A DNA stretch of 64,000 nt from Brachypodius melanocephalos (taxonomy: Eukaryota > Chordata > Aves > Passeriformes > Pycnonotidae): the NCBI GenBank assembly GCA_013398615.1, contig VZSR01003803.1:4164050-4228049 (forward strand), in the 5' to 3' direction. Shown in pieces: positions 1 to 11,000 of this stretch. The notes beneath the pieces were generated by a model, which was not told the DNA's origin, ran no database searches, and saw only the letters and a program-made list of their open reading frames with translations. The position numbers and the translations under genes are program-made. Numbering within the stretch: the first letter of the stretch is position 1; each line of letters begins with the position of its first letter.

Positions 1-134
1 GCTGGGAATAGTGCCAGTGTTTTGCAACTGATGGGGTCTCTCTTTGTAAAATCAAAGATCTGCCTCATAGCCAGAAAAAATTCCCATGAGGCTGTACACC
101 GTTCCCAAGTGGATATCGTACATTTTATCAGGTT

Positions 135-168
135 AAAAAAAAAAAAAAAAAAAATAAAAAAAAAAAAA
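135..168. repeat. Poly(A) tract
   Basis: A run of 20 A, one T, then 13 A on the plus strand. It lies about 220 bp beyond the stop codon of the minus-strand exon chain, where it reads as poly(T), so it is not a poly(A) tail of that transcript. It may be a simple repeat or the tail of an old plus-strand retroposed fragment whose body is cut by the window edge. I see no recognisable retrocopy in bases 1-134. Confidence 0.8.
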
Positions 169-385
169 GCAGCTTAAAAAACTCACACAACTTCATAGAT
201 TAAACCTATCTGTAAACATAAATATTAACATGGTGTTGCTTGGCTTCACATGAACACTTCTTATTGGTGAGACACTGAAGCAGTTATCTGAAATCTTGAG
301 ATCTACTGAGACCACAGTGGAACCAATGAATGGGACTGCATAACATTGATTCCTTATGTAAACAGAGGTTTGAGGACCAAATAAA

Positions 386-727
386 TCAGACTCCCTTAGA
401 GACAGACTGTGTGCCCTTTCCTGGCACAATAAGAATACAAGATAAGCATGATTTGTTTTTTAAGTAGCGCTCCTTGAGCTTTTGTTTGAACACTGACACA
501 GCAAAGGGAAATAGGAAAATTCCTAGCACCCTGTTTTCTCGCAGAGGTAGGAGGATTCTCATGACAAAAGAAGTGTTGAAGCCATCTCCTTGCACCCCAT
601 AGAGCAGAGTGAAACCATCATCACCATTCCAGAAGTCCTGGTTGTTTCTCAAACCCAGGGGTGGTGGTGACACTTTCCCCTCCCACACACAAATGAGCCA
701 GTTCTTGAATTCCTTCAGCTCATCCTG
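386..727 (-). CDS. Putative last coding exon of an unidentified minus-strand gene
   Basis: The frame is open for 113 codons from an acceptor (TGAATGCAG) to a TGA at 388-386. An ATG at 733-731 lies in the same frame but directly follows an in-frame TGA, so an acceptor is a better start than that ATG. The first part is charged and aromatic (it begins QDELKEFKNW), then comes a segment rich in Gly, Asp and Asn with motif NGDDGFTLLYG, then a hydrophobic stretch and a basic Lys-rich tail. About a third of first codon positions are G in the first 60 codons, as in coding DNA. It enters in phase 0, matching the exon at 1304-1377. I see no AATAAA downstream on the minus strand before the window edge, and the upstream pyrimidine tract is weak. 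I do not recognise a family. A chance ORF remains possible. Confidence 0.4.
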   Translation of the reverse strand, partial: QDELKEFKNWLICVWEGKVSPPPLGLRNNQDFWNGDDGFTLLYGVQGDGFNTSFVMRILLPLRENRVLGIFLFPFAVSVFKQKLKERYLKNKSCLSCILIVPGKGTQSVSKGV

Positions 728-1303
728 CTGCATTCAGCACTGCACCCCAGGGGTGGAGACTTGCTCCAGAGCATACTTCAGCCAATCCTGACTGACTTTT
801 CCGTGAGAGCAGTGAAAAAAGGGTGGGAAGTCCCCCTGCTGTTAGGATACAAGTGTCTGCCAGATGTTAGCTGTTTCAGAGGGTGACTGAATGAAGCCAG
901 TGCTCTTCCCTAGAAACAATCACCTGGCTCAGTAATCACTCCTCATACCCAGTTGTAGAAGCCAAAAGTCCCTGTTTGCTCAAATAGTTCCAAAGCAGCA
1001 GGAGTCATTCCCTTTCTCTTCATGCTTTTTCCATCTCTACCAATCCAGTCTTTTGGAAGGTTAGTATGGAGAAACTGCCTCTGGTTTCTCTGTCTTTGTC
1101 TCTATATCTCCTTAAGGCTATTTCAGGGCTGGGGAAGTGACAATCTAGAAAATGAAAACGGGGCTGAACACAAAAATACCTTGGCTTCTTAATTTCATTA
1201 AATTCAGGTATTGTATTAGAGAAGGCAATTAATTCTGTGCCTTTTCAGTATAACTAAAGTCTTTAGAATGGAATTTTATAGCCTGAAAAATAATGGTACT
1301 TAC

Positions 1304-1377
1304 CTTATCCTGCTCTACTGCAAGAAACTTCTCTTTAGTTGAAATTTCCTTTGGGGCTAAACCATCTAACAGACATG
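1304..1377 (-). CDS. Putative internal coding exon, minus-strand gene
   Basis: This 74-bp segment has two bases completing a codon, then 24 full codons, leaving in phase 0. The acceptor follows a T-rich stretch ending CCAATAG, and the donor is the consensus AAG|GTAAGT. The peptide includes LLDGLAPKEI and ends KEKFLAVEQDK, is acidic and basic in alternation, and has 9 of 24 codons starting with G. It sits 576 bp upstream of the 386-727 exon and continues into it without a frame change. The clean donor makes it one of the better members of the chain. No family recognised. Confidence 0.45.
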
Positions 1378-1926
1378 CTATTGGTAAAATAATGTATTTG
1401 AATCCTTAGGGCTTTCCTTTCTGCAAAATTTTTATGTATCTTCATGGGAGTAAGTAGAGATGACTTGAACTAAGGCTCAGGAGCTGTACAAGCAGACCTC
1501 GGAGTGCAAGTTCAGGACACCAAGCAGAGGGTTGGACTGCTGTTACAAAGGGTGGAGCAGCTCACTGCTGCCACTCCCATGAAGTTCAGTGATGTGCCCT
1601 GCCCAGCCATGCTTCAAACAGATGCTTAGTAAAATTTTGTTCTAGCTCAGATGAATATTGTCAAGTTATGAACACTGGGAGGCATAGTAAAGATCCTTTA
1701 AAAGAGAAAACAAACGAGCAAAAAGCTCCAAGATCCTGGAAAACTGTAGAAATGTATAATTAAAGGGAAACTGAGCCTGGTGAATGGCTGTTTCTGCAGA
1801 GAAAGAATAATTTTTTCATTGTAGAATAAACATACAGTTCAGGAACCAAGTGCATTTTTTATTCGGCTGGTATAATCTTGCAATCATTCAATATCCACAT
1901 CAGTTGATCAGGAGAGTTCTGCTCAC

Positions 1927-2072
1927 AGAAAGGCTGCAGAATTGACAGTAGTGCATGTTTCATTAAATTAAATAGAAGAAAAAGACCCTGCACTGATGGA
2001 TGACTTTTCCTGTCAGTGTGTTGGTACAGTGCATTCAAGTCTTTGCCCTCAAACTTCTGATAATGCTCAACT
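1927..2072 (-). CDS. Putative internal coding exon, minus-strand gene
   Basis: This 146-bp segment follows a good pyrimidine tract ending TTACTTCATAG and can end at a GTGAGC donor. It enters with one base, carries 48 codons and leaves with one, which fits both neighbours. The peptide begins VEHYQKFEGKDLNALYQ and continues into a Leu- and Phe-rich helical-looking part. If the donor is ignored, the frame runs on to a TAA at 1861-1859 that overlaps an AATAAA, so an alternative short 3' end is possible. Its G-first codon share (about a fifth) is lower than in its neighbours. Confidence 0.4.
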
Positions 2073-2966
2073 CTATGAAGTAAAACGGAAGAAAACCCAG
2101 TGGTTAAATGTGCCACTGTGGAACTTCATAACTCTAATATATCAGTGAACAACAAAGGAGGCCAATTGTCATTGTAAGAGGTTTCAAAAAGGCCTGGATT
2201 GGCACTGGGCCTCATAACACAGTATAATATTTAGCTAAATGGAGCCAGTCTTGCAGGGTACTGCAAGATCAAGAAGTTCAAGCCCATAAACCAAGGATGC
2301 TCAATATAAAACAGAGAATTAATATAAATTTTAGAATGCCATTAGGATTTAGGTTGAACATTAACTTGCAAAATACGGCTCACTTACAAATCTACTACCC
2401 TTTAATGTCCCTGATAGCGACTTATGATTCTAATATTATCACAGATGCAATTCAGTTTAGTATTAAATTTTCTTCTTAAGTGAGAAGGCAAGAAATGTAT
2501 TAAAATGTATCTAATCCTGAGGCTTTTTAATGGCAGCTGCAATAGAAATTTGCACAGACTTAAGTCTTTAGTCCACAAAGGCTAAATATTAAGAATAAGT
2601 TTATATATTATGCTAAAAATCATTACTGAGATTAACTTTGAAAAACCCCTAAAAATGACCACAAAAGAACCCCCTTCTGCCCTCAAAAAACCCCCTTAAA
2701 CCTAAAAATCCAGTGTTCTTTATCTTCTAATATTCATTCCTTGGAATATATTTGTTGAGCCTGGCTTCTCATTTGAATAGATACAAGAGAAGGACAAAGG
2801 CTATTGCTAAACATTTATTAAAATGCTCCTCATATTTCAGATGAGAACTGACCAAGTATTTTGCATTAAACATCTTCCTCCTTCACATATTTTATGAAAA
2901 CCCTGTTCTTTCACTGTGCCCATGAGGTCTCTTCCATTTGCAGAATAAAGTTTGACTCTCCCTCAC

Positions 2967-3011
2967 AGCACCTTAAAATCAGTGAGGCTGCTTGGAAAGA
3001 AAGGTACTACT
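2967..3011 (-). CDS. Putative short coding exon, minus-strand gene
   Basis: This 45-bp segment lies between a strong acceptor (T-rich tract ending TTCACACAG) and a GTGAGG donor. It enters with one base, carries 14 codons (VVPFFPSSLTDFKV) and leaves with two bases. The phase fits the exons at 4596-4776 and 1927-2072. At this length an open frame says little, so support rests on the splice sites and the phase match. Confidence 0.3.
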
Positions 3012-3582
3012 CTGTGTGAATAAAAACCCAAGAATCGTTAGTGGACATTAAAGCCGGGGACAGTAGAAAAATTGTGTTGTTTATATAATATATGTACATA
3101 TTTGTGTATTTCCTTTGCTGGTCCATTCACAGATTACATGAATTCTGGTGCTTAGCTACAGAACTGAAAGCTGAATATGACATGTTTATTCTCCATTATT
3201 CTAAAAACAACTAAAGGTAATTGTTGGAAACTGTAAATGGTTATGATGCTTTATGGAGTCTGAGCAAATAAATATAGAAAAAATGGGAAGCCCAATTCAC
3301 ACGCAAGTCCATAGCACATAGCTCACTCACGTGGTTACTTGTGGTTTTGGATGTTTTCAGTGTGCAGAATTCACACTGCTGAACAGTCTTTGAATCTTTT
3401 CTCCACTGATTTTCCATTCAGTGTTTATTGTGTGAGCTTTTTCCAGCATCATGAAAGCACTGGTTCATCTGAAGGGTAAACTTTCTGTTTGATTCCTTTA
3501 ATTTCTTTGTAGTCATGTTCATTTTGAAGTTTTCAAGCATATATAGGAAAATTTCTCTTGGGTCTGTGATGATTTGCTCTTG

Positions 3583-3918
3583 CTCTCTACAACTACTTGA
3601 AAGGAAGAGGCATCGAGGTGGAGGGAGGTCTCTTATCCCAAGTAACAAAAAAAATAGACGAAAGAAAATGGTTTCAGGTTGTGCCAGAGGAGGTTTAGAT
3701 TGGACATTCAGAAAAATTTCTTTCCTGCAAGAACTGTCAAGCACTGGAATAGGCTATCCAAAGAAAGTGATGGAGTTACCATCCCTGAAGGTGTTTAAAG
3801 GACGTGCAGGTGGGTGCCCATAGACATGGTTTAGTGGTGGACCTGACAGTGCTGGATTTATGGTTGGACTCAATGATCTTACAGATCTTTTCCAACCTAA
3901 ATAATTTTATGATTCTGT
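3583..3918 (+). mobile_element. CR1 LINE, 5'-truncated 3' end
   Basis: This is a diverged CR1 3' end. Recognisable landmarks in order are CTCTACAACTACTTGAAAGG, the GAGGTTTAGATTGGA segment, TGGAGTTACCATCCCTGAAGG, GGTTGGACTCAATGATCTTA and the terminal repeat ending ATTTTATGATTCTGT. CR1 elements in birds are almost always 5'-truncated and insert without clear target duplications, as here. It lies inside the proposed intron between the exons at 4596-4776 and 2967-3011, antisense to that gene. Two overlapping ORFs of about 100 codons over it are by-products of the repeat. Confidence 0.92.
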
Positions 3919-4595
3919 CTTTCTTTTTGATGAATTCATTTAATCAGCCTTGCATGGTATTGAAAAGTCATACAAGCATATAATTTCTAGCTATTTCAGA
4001 TTATTCCAAAGCCAGCAGGAAGAATTGATTTTATAGCATTTTTGCTTCTTTTCACAACTTCATTGTTCCTTCAATAATGAGAATGCAATGTTTCATTTTT
4101 GTATTTCCATGCAAATATCTAAGCAACCTTAGTGGATGAGCATCCGTTCTGGATGCACAGCGGTAAAGTTTGCCTTCAAATTCGGTCATTGCTTAGAAGA
4201 AGAGTTTCCTTCATTACCATGCTTAGAAAATTGAAGGGAAATCGTCCCTTCTGCTTCAGCTCCATTCTTCAGAAGCTGACTAAAATGTCCTCTTTCCAGA
4301 AATGTTGAGCTCTTTCAGAGTCCAGTGTGCAAGGACTACAGGTGTTCAACAACAATGAGAACTTAAACCACATCTGCTAAAGAGACTAAATATTGATTTC
4401 AAAACTGTAAGCTGGAAAGGTTTGACATTTCAAAGCAATAATACTGGGCAGATTTTTTTAATGCATTAATGATCTTTCTGAAAGTGGTTTTTACCCTTTG
4501 GAATGGGGAATGGTATTTTTGGGGATTAAATGGGTTGCATAAGCACGATTAATTGGACTACATACTGTCATTTAGTTCTCCAGGGTTGTTTTCAC

Positions 4596-4776
4596 CTAGT
4601 AGCAGTGGGATCAGCTGTTACAGAACTGTCCCAAAATGTGTTATTATACTCTCTGACCATCCAAAAAGGAGGTTGCATATGAACTGCCTGTTGTGACTCT
4701 CCCTGGCCCATTCTAGCTCTCAAGCTCTTCCAGAGAGTCTTTTGGAGAGGGCCAAAGCCATCTGACATGGCCCAAA
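4596..4776 (-). CDS. Putative internal coding exon, minus-strand gene
   Basis: This 181-bp segment enters with two bases, has 59 codons and leaves with two. The acceptor is the second AG of CCAGTGCAG; the donor is a TAG|GTGAAA. The peptide has WAMSDGFGPLQKTLWKSL near its start and motif NNTFWDSSVTADPTAT at its end. About a third of codons are of purine-any-pyrimidine type, above the quarter expected by chance. It lies 86 bp downstream of the 4863-4943 exon, a typical minimal bird intron. An in-frame TGA follows directly at the donor, so the splice is required for the model. No family recognised. Confidence 0.42.
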
Positions 4777-4862
4777 CTGCACTGGAATAATTTAATAGTG
4801 CAAATTTACAGATGTGTAGACGATTTCCACCGCTGAGCCTTCCTTGCAACTCTTTAACTTAC

Positions 4863-4943
4863 AAATATAGACATAGCTGTAGTGTCCAGATATGCCATCA
4901 CTGACTTCATTGATGCAATTTGTGCCATACTTCATGTAAGCCT
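4863..4943 (-). CDS. Putative internal coding exon, minus-strand gene
   Basis: This 81-bp segment lies between a strong acceptor (AAGCCTTTTTCAG) and a consensus donor (TTT|GTAAGT). It enters with two bases, has 26 codons and leaves with one. The peptide begins AYMKYGTNCINEVSDG and ends HYSYVYI. Nearly half of its codons have the purine-any-pyrimidine form and about 30% start with G. Both splice sites are good, which makes this one of the most convincing members of the chain. No domain recognised. Confidence 0.48.
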
Positions 4944-5140
4944 CTGAAAAAGGCTTTTGTGTTGTAGGATGTGGAATCTACAGCACAGAGTGCTTTACCA
5001 CTGAGGAACTGAGATATGGGAGAAATAAAGCACAGACTCCTACACCCAGCTACTTTAAGCTTTAACTGAGAAAGCAATTTTCAGATTGCCTCTGTATTAG
5101 ATAAAGCTACAGAAGAATCCAGGGGAGAGTTTATACATAC

Positions 5141-5295
5141 CAAGATAGAGATGTTTGTAGAGGGAGACTGAAGTGCTCTCAGGCTGTGGCTGGGTTGCAC
5201 TGTGAGTTTCTCCATTGATGATATGGAACAGACCTCTTGGCTTGGTTGCTACAGCCACATCACTGCTGGAGGGGACAGCATCTAGGCTTGAATAA
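5141..5295 (-). CDS. Putative internal coding exon, minus-strand gene
   Basis: This 155-bp segment enters with one base, has 51 codons and leaves with one base, completing a Glu codon with the 4863-4943 exon. The donor is CTTG|GTATGT. Two acceptors 9 bp apart (after GCAAG or after TTCAAG) keep the same frame. The peptide runs from a Ser/Ala/Val-rich part through KPRGLFHIINGE to SVSLYKHLYL. About 37% of codons are purine-any-pyrimidine. The intron to the next exon is 197 bp. No family recognised. Confidence 0.45.
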
Positions 5296-5550
5296 CTTGC
5301 AAAAAGTTACACGCTAAATCAGTGCCAAGCCTGGCGCAAAATGAAGTCTTTTCGGCCCTAGGCAAGAGGTGAGGTTGGTCATATGATGTTGAGATACAAA
5401 GGATCACACAAAGGATGCTGAGATAGACTTAAATGTTTAAAGTTTCATTCATGGAGTCTGATGCTGATGGCACATACTCACTCTAAAACTACTGTTGGGA
5501 AAAATACAAAAGAGAGAAAGAAAAAGAACAGGGAAATTAAAAACTTTCAC

Positions 5551-5669
5551 CTGTGGATGGCCAAAAAGAGGTAAAGCAGAATCTCCAATGAAACTATCTG
5601 CTGGTGACCCTCTCCAGGTGGTACTAATGATGATAATTTTCCACCATGTTTTTCTACAGTGACCATATG
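5551..5669 (-). CDS. Putative internal coding exon, minus-strand gene (start uncertain)
   Basis: The frame is open for 39 codons and ends with two bases at CAG|GTGAAA, matching the one-base entry of the 5141-5295 exon. The peptide includes VPPGEGHQQIVSLEI and then a Leu-rich run ending LYLFLAIH. About 31% of codons start with G. The 5' end is unclear: acceptors at 5669, 5653 or further up to an in-frame TGA near 5690 are all possible, and none has a good pyrimidine tract. Exons further upstream are not resolved. Confidence 0.38.
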
Positions 5670-5749
5670 CTTTTCATTGTGATCTGTTCAAACTCCCTTC
5701 TGGATACTCCTGCTTAAAACAGTTTGCTCTAAATGAGCCCAAGTGTTTG

Positions 5750-5776
5750 TATATACCCAGAGAGCTTGGGTATATA
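5750..5776. repeat. Short hairpin-forming inverted repeat
   Basis: Ten-base perfect arms (TATATACCCA / TGGGTATATA) are separated by a 7-base loop. No repeat family or gene explains it. Its AT-rich arms may simply reflect a small local duplication in inverted order. Confidence 0.7.
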
Positions 5777-7962
5777 TTATAAGTCCAGCTGGACATTCAA
5801 GTCCCTGTTAGCCACTATGTTATTGACTAATTTATGCTTTTCCTTTAATGTAAACTTCAAGCTATAAAAGAAAGAGTGGGGAAGAGCAAGGGGAAGGAAG
5901 GAATAATTCTTACTCTGGTGGCAGTTTCTTCCCATGAGAAATGAGAGAAATGTCAGGGTTTGCAGGAGCAACACCATGTGAATAAGAGCACAGAAACAAC
6001 AGCAGGAGAAAGGTTAAAATAATGGAGCAGCTTTGTTGAAAGGTAACAGACCTGCAAAGGGAACACAGACTACGGAACTGCAAGGAAAAGGACCTGAGCA
6101 ATACAAGGTGAAGCCATTCTGTAACAGCTTGGCATCTGCTCTTCTCTCTCCACTTCAGCTGAGTTCTTACCTCCTCCAACACCTCTCCAAGAAGCAGGTA
6201 GGAGCAAAAAAGGTTTTTCTGTGGGTTCAGGTGATCATAACCATAGGCACAATAGCTCCATGTGCATCAGCAAGGAGTAATTGTCTTCTGTTATTATAAA
6301 AATAATCTTAGACTGCTTTACTAGATTCAATACATCTGTCTTCAGGACTTTACACACATCTCTTCCTCTAAATTTAATAGAAGTTATACATTTCTTATGT
6401 TCACAATCAGACAAAATTACAGAATCAATGTTTATAAGAGAAGGTTTGCAACCACAGGTTTATTCTCAGGCCAGCTGTACCATATTTAAATGTCTGTTCC
6501 TGATAAATCTGTGATTTCCTCCATATTCTCTTATTTTACACCATCTGAGTATATAGCCCTCTGGCTACAAGCACTAGGTAACTGCTGTTCCAAGCCATAA
6601 AATCCATTACAATATTAACTTGGCACGTGTTCTGTACAATAAGAATCTTCCAGGACAGTAAACTTTCTGAGGATAGTAAACTCACAATATTTCCCTGCTT
6701 GCAGTTATATATTTCAGTCTGCTGCCAAGTGCTGCAGATCTTCCTGAGTCTGGCAAAGTTCTACATGTTTTAACAAAATTGTTGTTGGTGTGTATAATTT
6801 CTTTACTTAAAATCCACTTGGAGATATTTATTATTATTGGTCAAATATTTCAAATTCAATAGAAAGAAAATCCCAAATAGACCTTGAGAGTGCTCCTTCT
6901 TGCATTTTCAAATAGGGCACTCCAGCTGGTATTGTGACCTCTACAGAAAGTTCAGTATAAGCCTAGAGGCAGGAAGCTGGGGGAGAGCAAAGCAGCAGCA
7001 GCACTTGTCACTCACACAACAGAGTCCCAGAATGTCTAACCACAGTGGATTTTGGAGGAATTCAGCCTGAGCAGGTTTGGGGGGCTATGAGAAGCTTCTG
7101 TCAGTGAAAGGTGATGTGGGAGACCATGGAAGGGCATTTGCCTCTGCATGTAGCAAATGGCTGCCAAAAGCTGATACCTTCTGCAGAGTGAGATGGCTTT
7201 CCTTGTATTTTGTATGAGATGTTACTCTTTGAAAATACAGGTAATGAGGAAGGTCTGGGGAGGTTCAGCAAATTTGTGAGTGACAACTAGTGAAAGAAAC
7301 TGTCAGCTATTACAGGAAACCTGTGTTGTGGTGGGGACTGACAAATACTGCTGGCCACGTCAAATACTGAAGGTTGGTAGCAGTTGACAGAAGCCTCTAA
7401 TTCCTCCAAGCCGAGCTGGACTTGATCATAATGGCAAATACACTAATTAATCCCCAGCACCAAGAATGTACTTGTCAGGCCCCTGGTCTGGATGGCAATT
7501 GTTGTACAGGATGAAAAGGGTGGGGAAGAGTGTGTGTGTATATACACATATGTAGATCCACCCATCCATGCAGAAATTGTTTGTGACATGTGACAAATAT
7601 ATATAAGATGATGTATTAGAACATGAAGTATGCAGAAAAAAAGGAGAGATGGTAGATTTGGCTGAGTGCCCCACTGGCTGTTGTTGGACAGGGCTGTGCT
7701 GCTTTGCTTGTGGCCAGTCTGCCTGAACCAAGGAAGTGTGAGTGGGTGCCAAGCTGAGTTTGTAGCAAAACAGAGCAATGATAATTTCTGGAGAAGGCAA
7801 AATCTGAAGAAAAGTCATTAAATCACTATAGGTTACAAAAACTCCTCCTATATTCAGTTGTTATTCTCTGACAGTGATCAAAGCGGGGAAGTATAATCAG
7901 AGGTGTATAGAGTAAAACTTACTGTTCCAACTTCTGGGAATCTTCAGTACTGTAAAAAGATC

Positions 7963-7963
<1 letters not shown>
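5777..7963. other. No supported gene
   Basis: Only short frames and isolated splice-like signals are present. The best is a 69-bp phase-0 segment at 7016-7084 (minus) with a CATAG acceptor and a GTGAGT donor, and a 48-bp one ending at a GTAAGA donor near 6168 (minus). Both could be earlier exons of the minus-strand gene but are too short to claim. Confidence 0.5.

Positions 7964-7998
<35 letters not shown>
7964..7998. repeat. (TC)n microsatellite
   Basis: About 17 perfect TC units, followed by a pyrimidine-rich stretch. It is directly followed by a cluster of inverted repeats at 8014-8098. Confidence 0.97.
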
Positions 7999-8000
<2 letters not shown>

Positions 8001-8026
8001 ATTTTTCTTTCCTTAAAAGTTGAACT

Positions 8027-8051
8027 TTTGGAAGTTCAGTGAACTTCCAAA
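8027..8051. repeat. Perfect 12-1-12 palindrome with IR-1-like core
   Basis: The arms TTTGGAAGTTCA and TGAACTTCCAAA are exact reverse complements around one G. The core AGTTCAgTGAACT has the layout of an inverted repeat spaced by one base (IR-1), as bound by some nuclear receptors, with AGTTCA in place of AGGTCA. Binding is inference only. A second perfect inverted repeat with 8-bp arms and a 4-base spacer follows at 8079-8098. Confidence 0.75.
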
Positions 8052-8098
8052 TGTCCAATGTACGGATTCTCATGGTGTTCTACATCCTGTGATGTAGA

Positions 8099-11000
8099 GT
8101 CAGGGAGGCACAGATGTGGCTCCTATTCCATGGCTGTATAAATGATGGATAGAAAGCAATGATGTCTACAGCAAGTGTTGTCCTGATTGTAGGCAGGTAC
8201 TTGTATAAAACATGAGGATGAATTTCTCAGGGCAAGTGAGTCAACAATGAACTCCATCAGAATTCAGTTTTCAATTCTTCAGCATCTAAATATTTCATGC
8301 TGTACAAAAAAGAATGGTGACTTCAGGGACAGTTAGAATTTGTCTTCTCTTCAAAGAGGTCTTCTGCATTGCTTTTTTGACATTTTTTTTTGGTTCCTTG
8401 TTGAGCAAGGGGACTTTAATCATTCATTCTCTTATCCTTGCCCAGGATTACAGGAAGTGACAGCTTGTTGCCATTTTCCTGCCTCCAGTTCACCTGAGAC
8501 ACTCAGGCTCTGAATATAAGATCAGTCTTGATTAGATTTCTACTGATATGTGTATTGAGGCAAGCTGTATCTCGTTCTGCACTCAGGTCCTGCATCTCAA
8601 TTTTGAGAATATTTATTATTAATATCACTGCTGCTTATCATCTCTTCTGATATTAAGACTGTAAAGCCAGGTAGTATTTGACTTTGAAAAGTCTATTCCA
8701 AGTTGTACCACCAATTCAAAAGTCCAATTTCTCATAAAAAATAAACTTAGTATGCAGCAGAATAGATCAACTGGACTCACCTGTTGGTAGATTCTTTTGT
8801 AATCTGACACCCATTCTTGAAGAATGAATTTGCTCTCAAAATTCATTTGTGAACACTTGAAAAACACACTTTGTCCTTACACATTTTATATTATATCCCT
8901 TTGCAAATCACATTAAGAACAGAATATGAACAAATTGTGAATACAATTCTCTGAAAAGTAGTTGCTCAGGGAAAAAAAAATTGGTAACAGATGACTACCA
9001 GACTAGCACAATATGTTACTCTGAGGTCCAGAACCTGAATTTCAATTTAGATTCTTGAGAAATTAAATTAAAATTAATAATGGGACTATATCAACCATAA
9101 GAACAGTTAGGCATGGACGAGTTTCATTTCACTGCTGTTTTCTGTTTTTCTTGGGGGGCAGAGGGGGGTAGGACTTTGAAGATTTTTTCCTCTAGGAAAT
9201 CTTAGATGAATCTTCAGAGAAAGGAAAGGGTACAACAAGGATGTAGCTGAGCTCTAGTGAAGCCAGTCAACACGTGCCAATTTAAACCACCGAAGGATCT
9301 GATTCGCTACTCTTCAGGTTCAGCCCCCCCATTACATAAGTGGTTACTATATCTCACCTTCCATGTCAGTGCCTTCCACAGGAAAATGCCAGGTAGGTCC
9401 CTGCAGCCCAGTTTTGGGCCGAGCAGAACACGTGGTAATAGCCAGGACACAGCAAGCACTGAGCCACTGTGGGTCAGCTTGTTGCACTAGTCTAACTTCT
9501 TAACCGTGGTAGCAATAATCAGTCAGGGACTTGAGTTTCAGGTCATGAGATGAGTTGGGGTCAGATTTCTCACTTTGGAAAAGCTGTAGCTAGCAGGTCA
9601 TCAGAAAAAAATAAACAAAGACAGCTTCATACACATGAAGTTGGTTTTGGTCCCCCAGTACATCTTAGGGAATTCTACTGGATCCCCACCCCTCTCAGTT
9701 CCAAGACACTATTTTGTAGCTAGACATCCAGTTGTGATTCAAGTATGTCCCTGTTTGCTCCTGAAGTACTGGACCCTGACCTTGGAAAGGAGGGTGTTTC
9801 CTACTGGGCTGTCATTTTAAATTCTGTCTTAAGACACAATCCTCATATGCTCTGACTGCTGCATATCAAGTAACATCTACATTTACTATGCAGGAAATAT
9901 CTTCATAAGCAGTGAAAATCCACTCTCATTACAATGTTTTAATTCTTGACTTGTTTTGGCTCCTGTGCCCTGAGGCTGAGGAAAGGTACTTTTTGATGCC
10001 TGACAGAAGTAGCTGTCTCATGAGAAAGGTGGATGCTTTCTGCTCAGGATTTTCATTGAGAGGCCAAGCATGTCTTCACAAGGACAAGATACTCATGCCC
10101 TTGGGGCAGCCCTGATGAATATAATGCATTTTCTCATAAGTGGAAGCTAAGTAGCCACCTTCATATATATTATCTGCCAGTATAATTAATAGATGCCTAT
10201 ATTTATGTATCAGAGCTGAGTGATGATGATAAAAAAATTGCTTAGTGTTCAATGTGTCAAAATATTAAATAAGACTTGGCTACCCTAAGCACCAAAAGGC
10301 TGCAATAAATATTCCCATCTTTCCACTAGTTCCCCTTCTAGCTGTCATACTCTCCTCTGTTCTGATTAATAGAATCAACCTTCTAAAGTTAAAGATAAGC
10401 AATACTTTTAAATGGTGAAGTAGGACATCTGTAGGGAATGCATATTCTTTTCAGTCCAGAGGAAGCAAGTGGTGTAAGGGAGTTTGGAATGGCTTTTGAC
10501 AGGACATTTAAGCATGTAAACAGACTTTGTGAAAGATATTTTCCCCTGTCTCATCTTTCTTCCCCCTTTCTGATGGATATGCACTCCTACTTTGTTCAAA
10601 ACCTATGACTGTTGTATTTTACAGTCATTCTGCACAGATAACAGCTTTCACAGATATTAGGATGCCAAACTCCATACCTCAGAGGTGTTTTACATTGTTT
10701 TGTTTCCTATTGTTCCTCAGTTTTTCCAGCATCTTTGATCATGTTGCGAATATGCTCCAAAAGAAGTTCATTCACTCACCTTAGCACAAGAAGGAGGCAG
10801 ATTCCCTGTGGTCATGGAAGAGTTGTTCACAGAAGGCTAAATTCTGTCAGCAAATCTTCAGGTGTCAGACAGGTCTCTAAAACAGATGACCACAGCTGGC
10901 AGTTGCTGCTCTTTCCATCTTGGACAAGAAGTCTTGTTCCATAAGCATGTCTGCACAGGCTAATGGTAGACTCAGTTCAGAACATATCCTGCTGTTGCCC

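Noticed and set aside
1..134. Processed pseudogene ending in the poly(A) tract
   Set aside because: No recognisable gene body and no target duplication; most of any such insert would be outside the window.
3418..3823. Two overlapping 100-codon ORFs
   Set aside because: They lie over a CR1 3' end and are by-products of the repeat.
10753..10880. Minus-strand exon ending at AAG|GTGAGT
   Set aside because: All frames back to the good acceptor contain a stop; the best frame stops one base before the donor.
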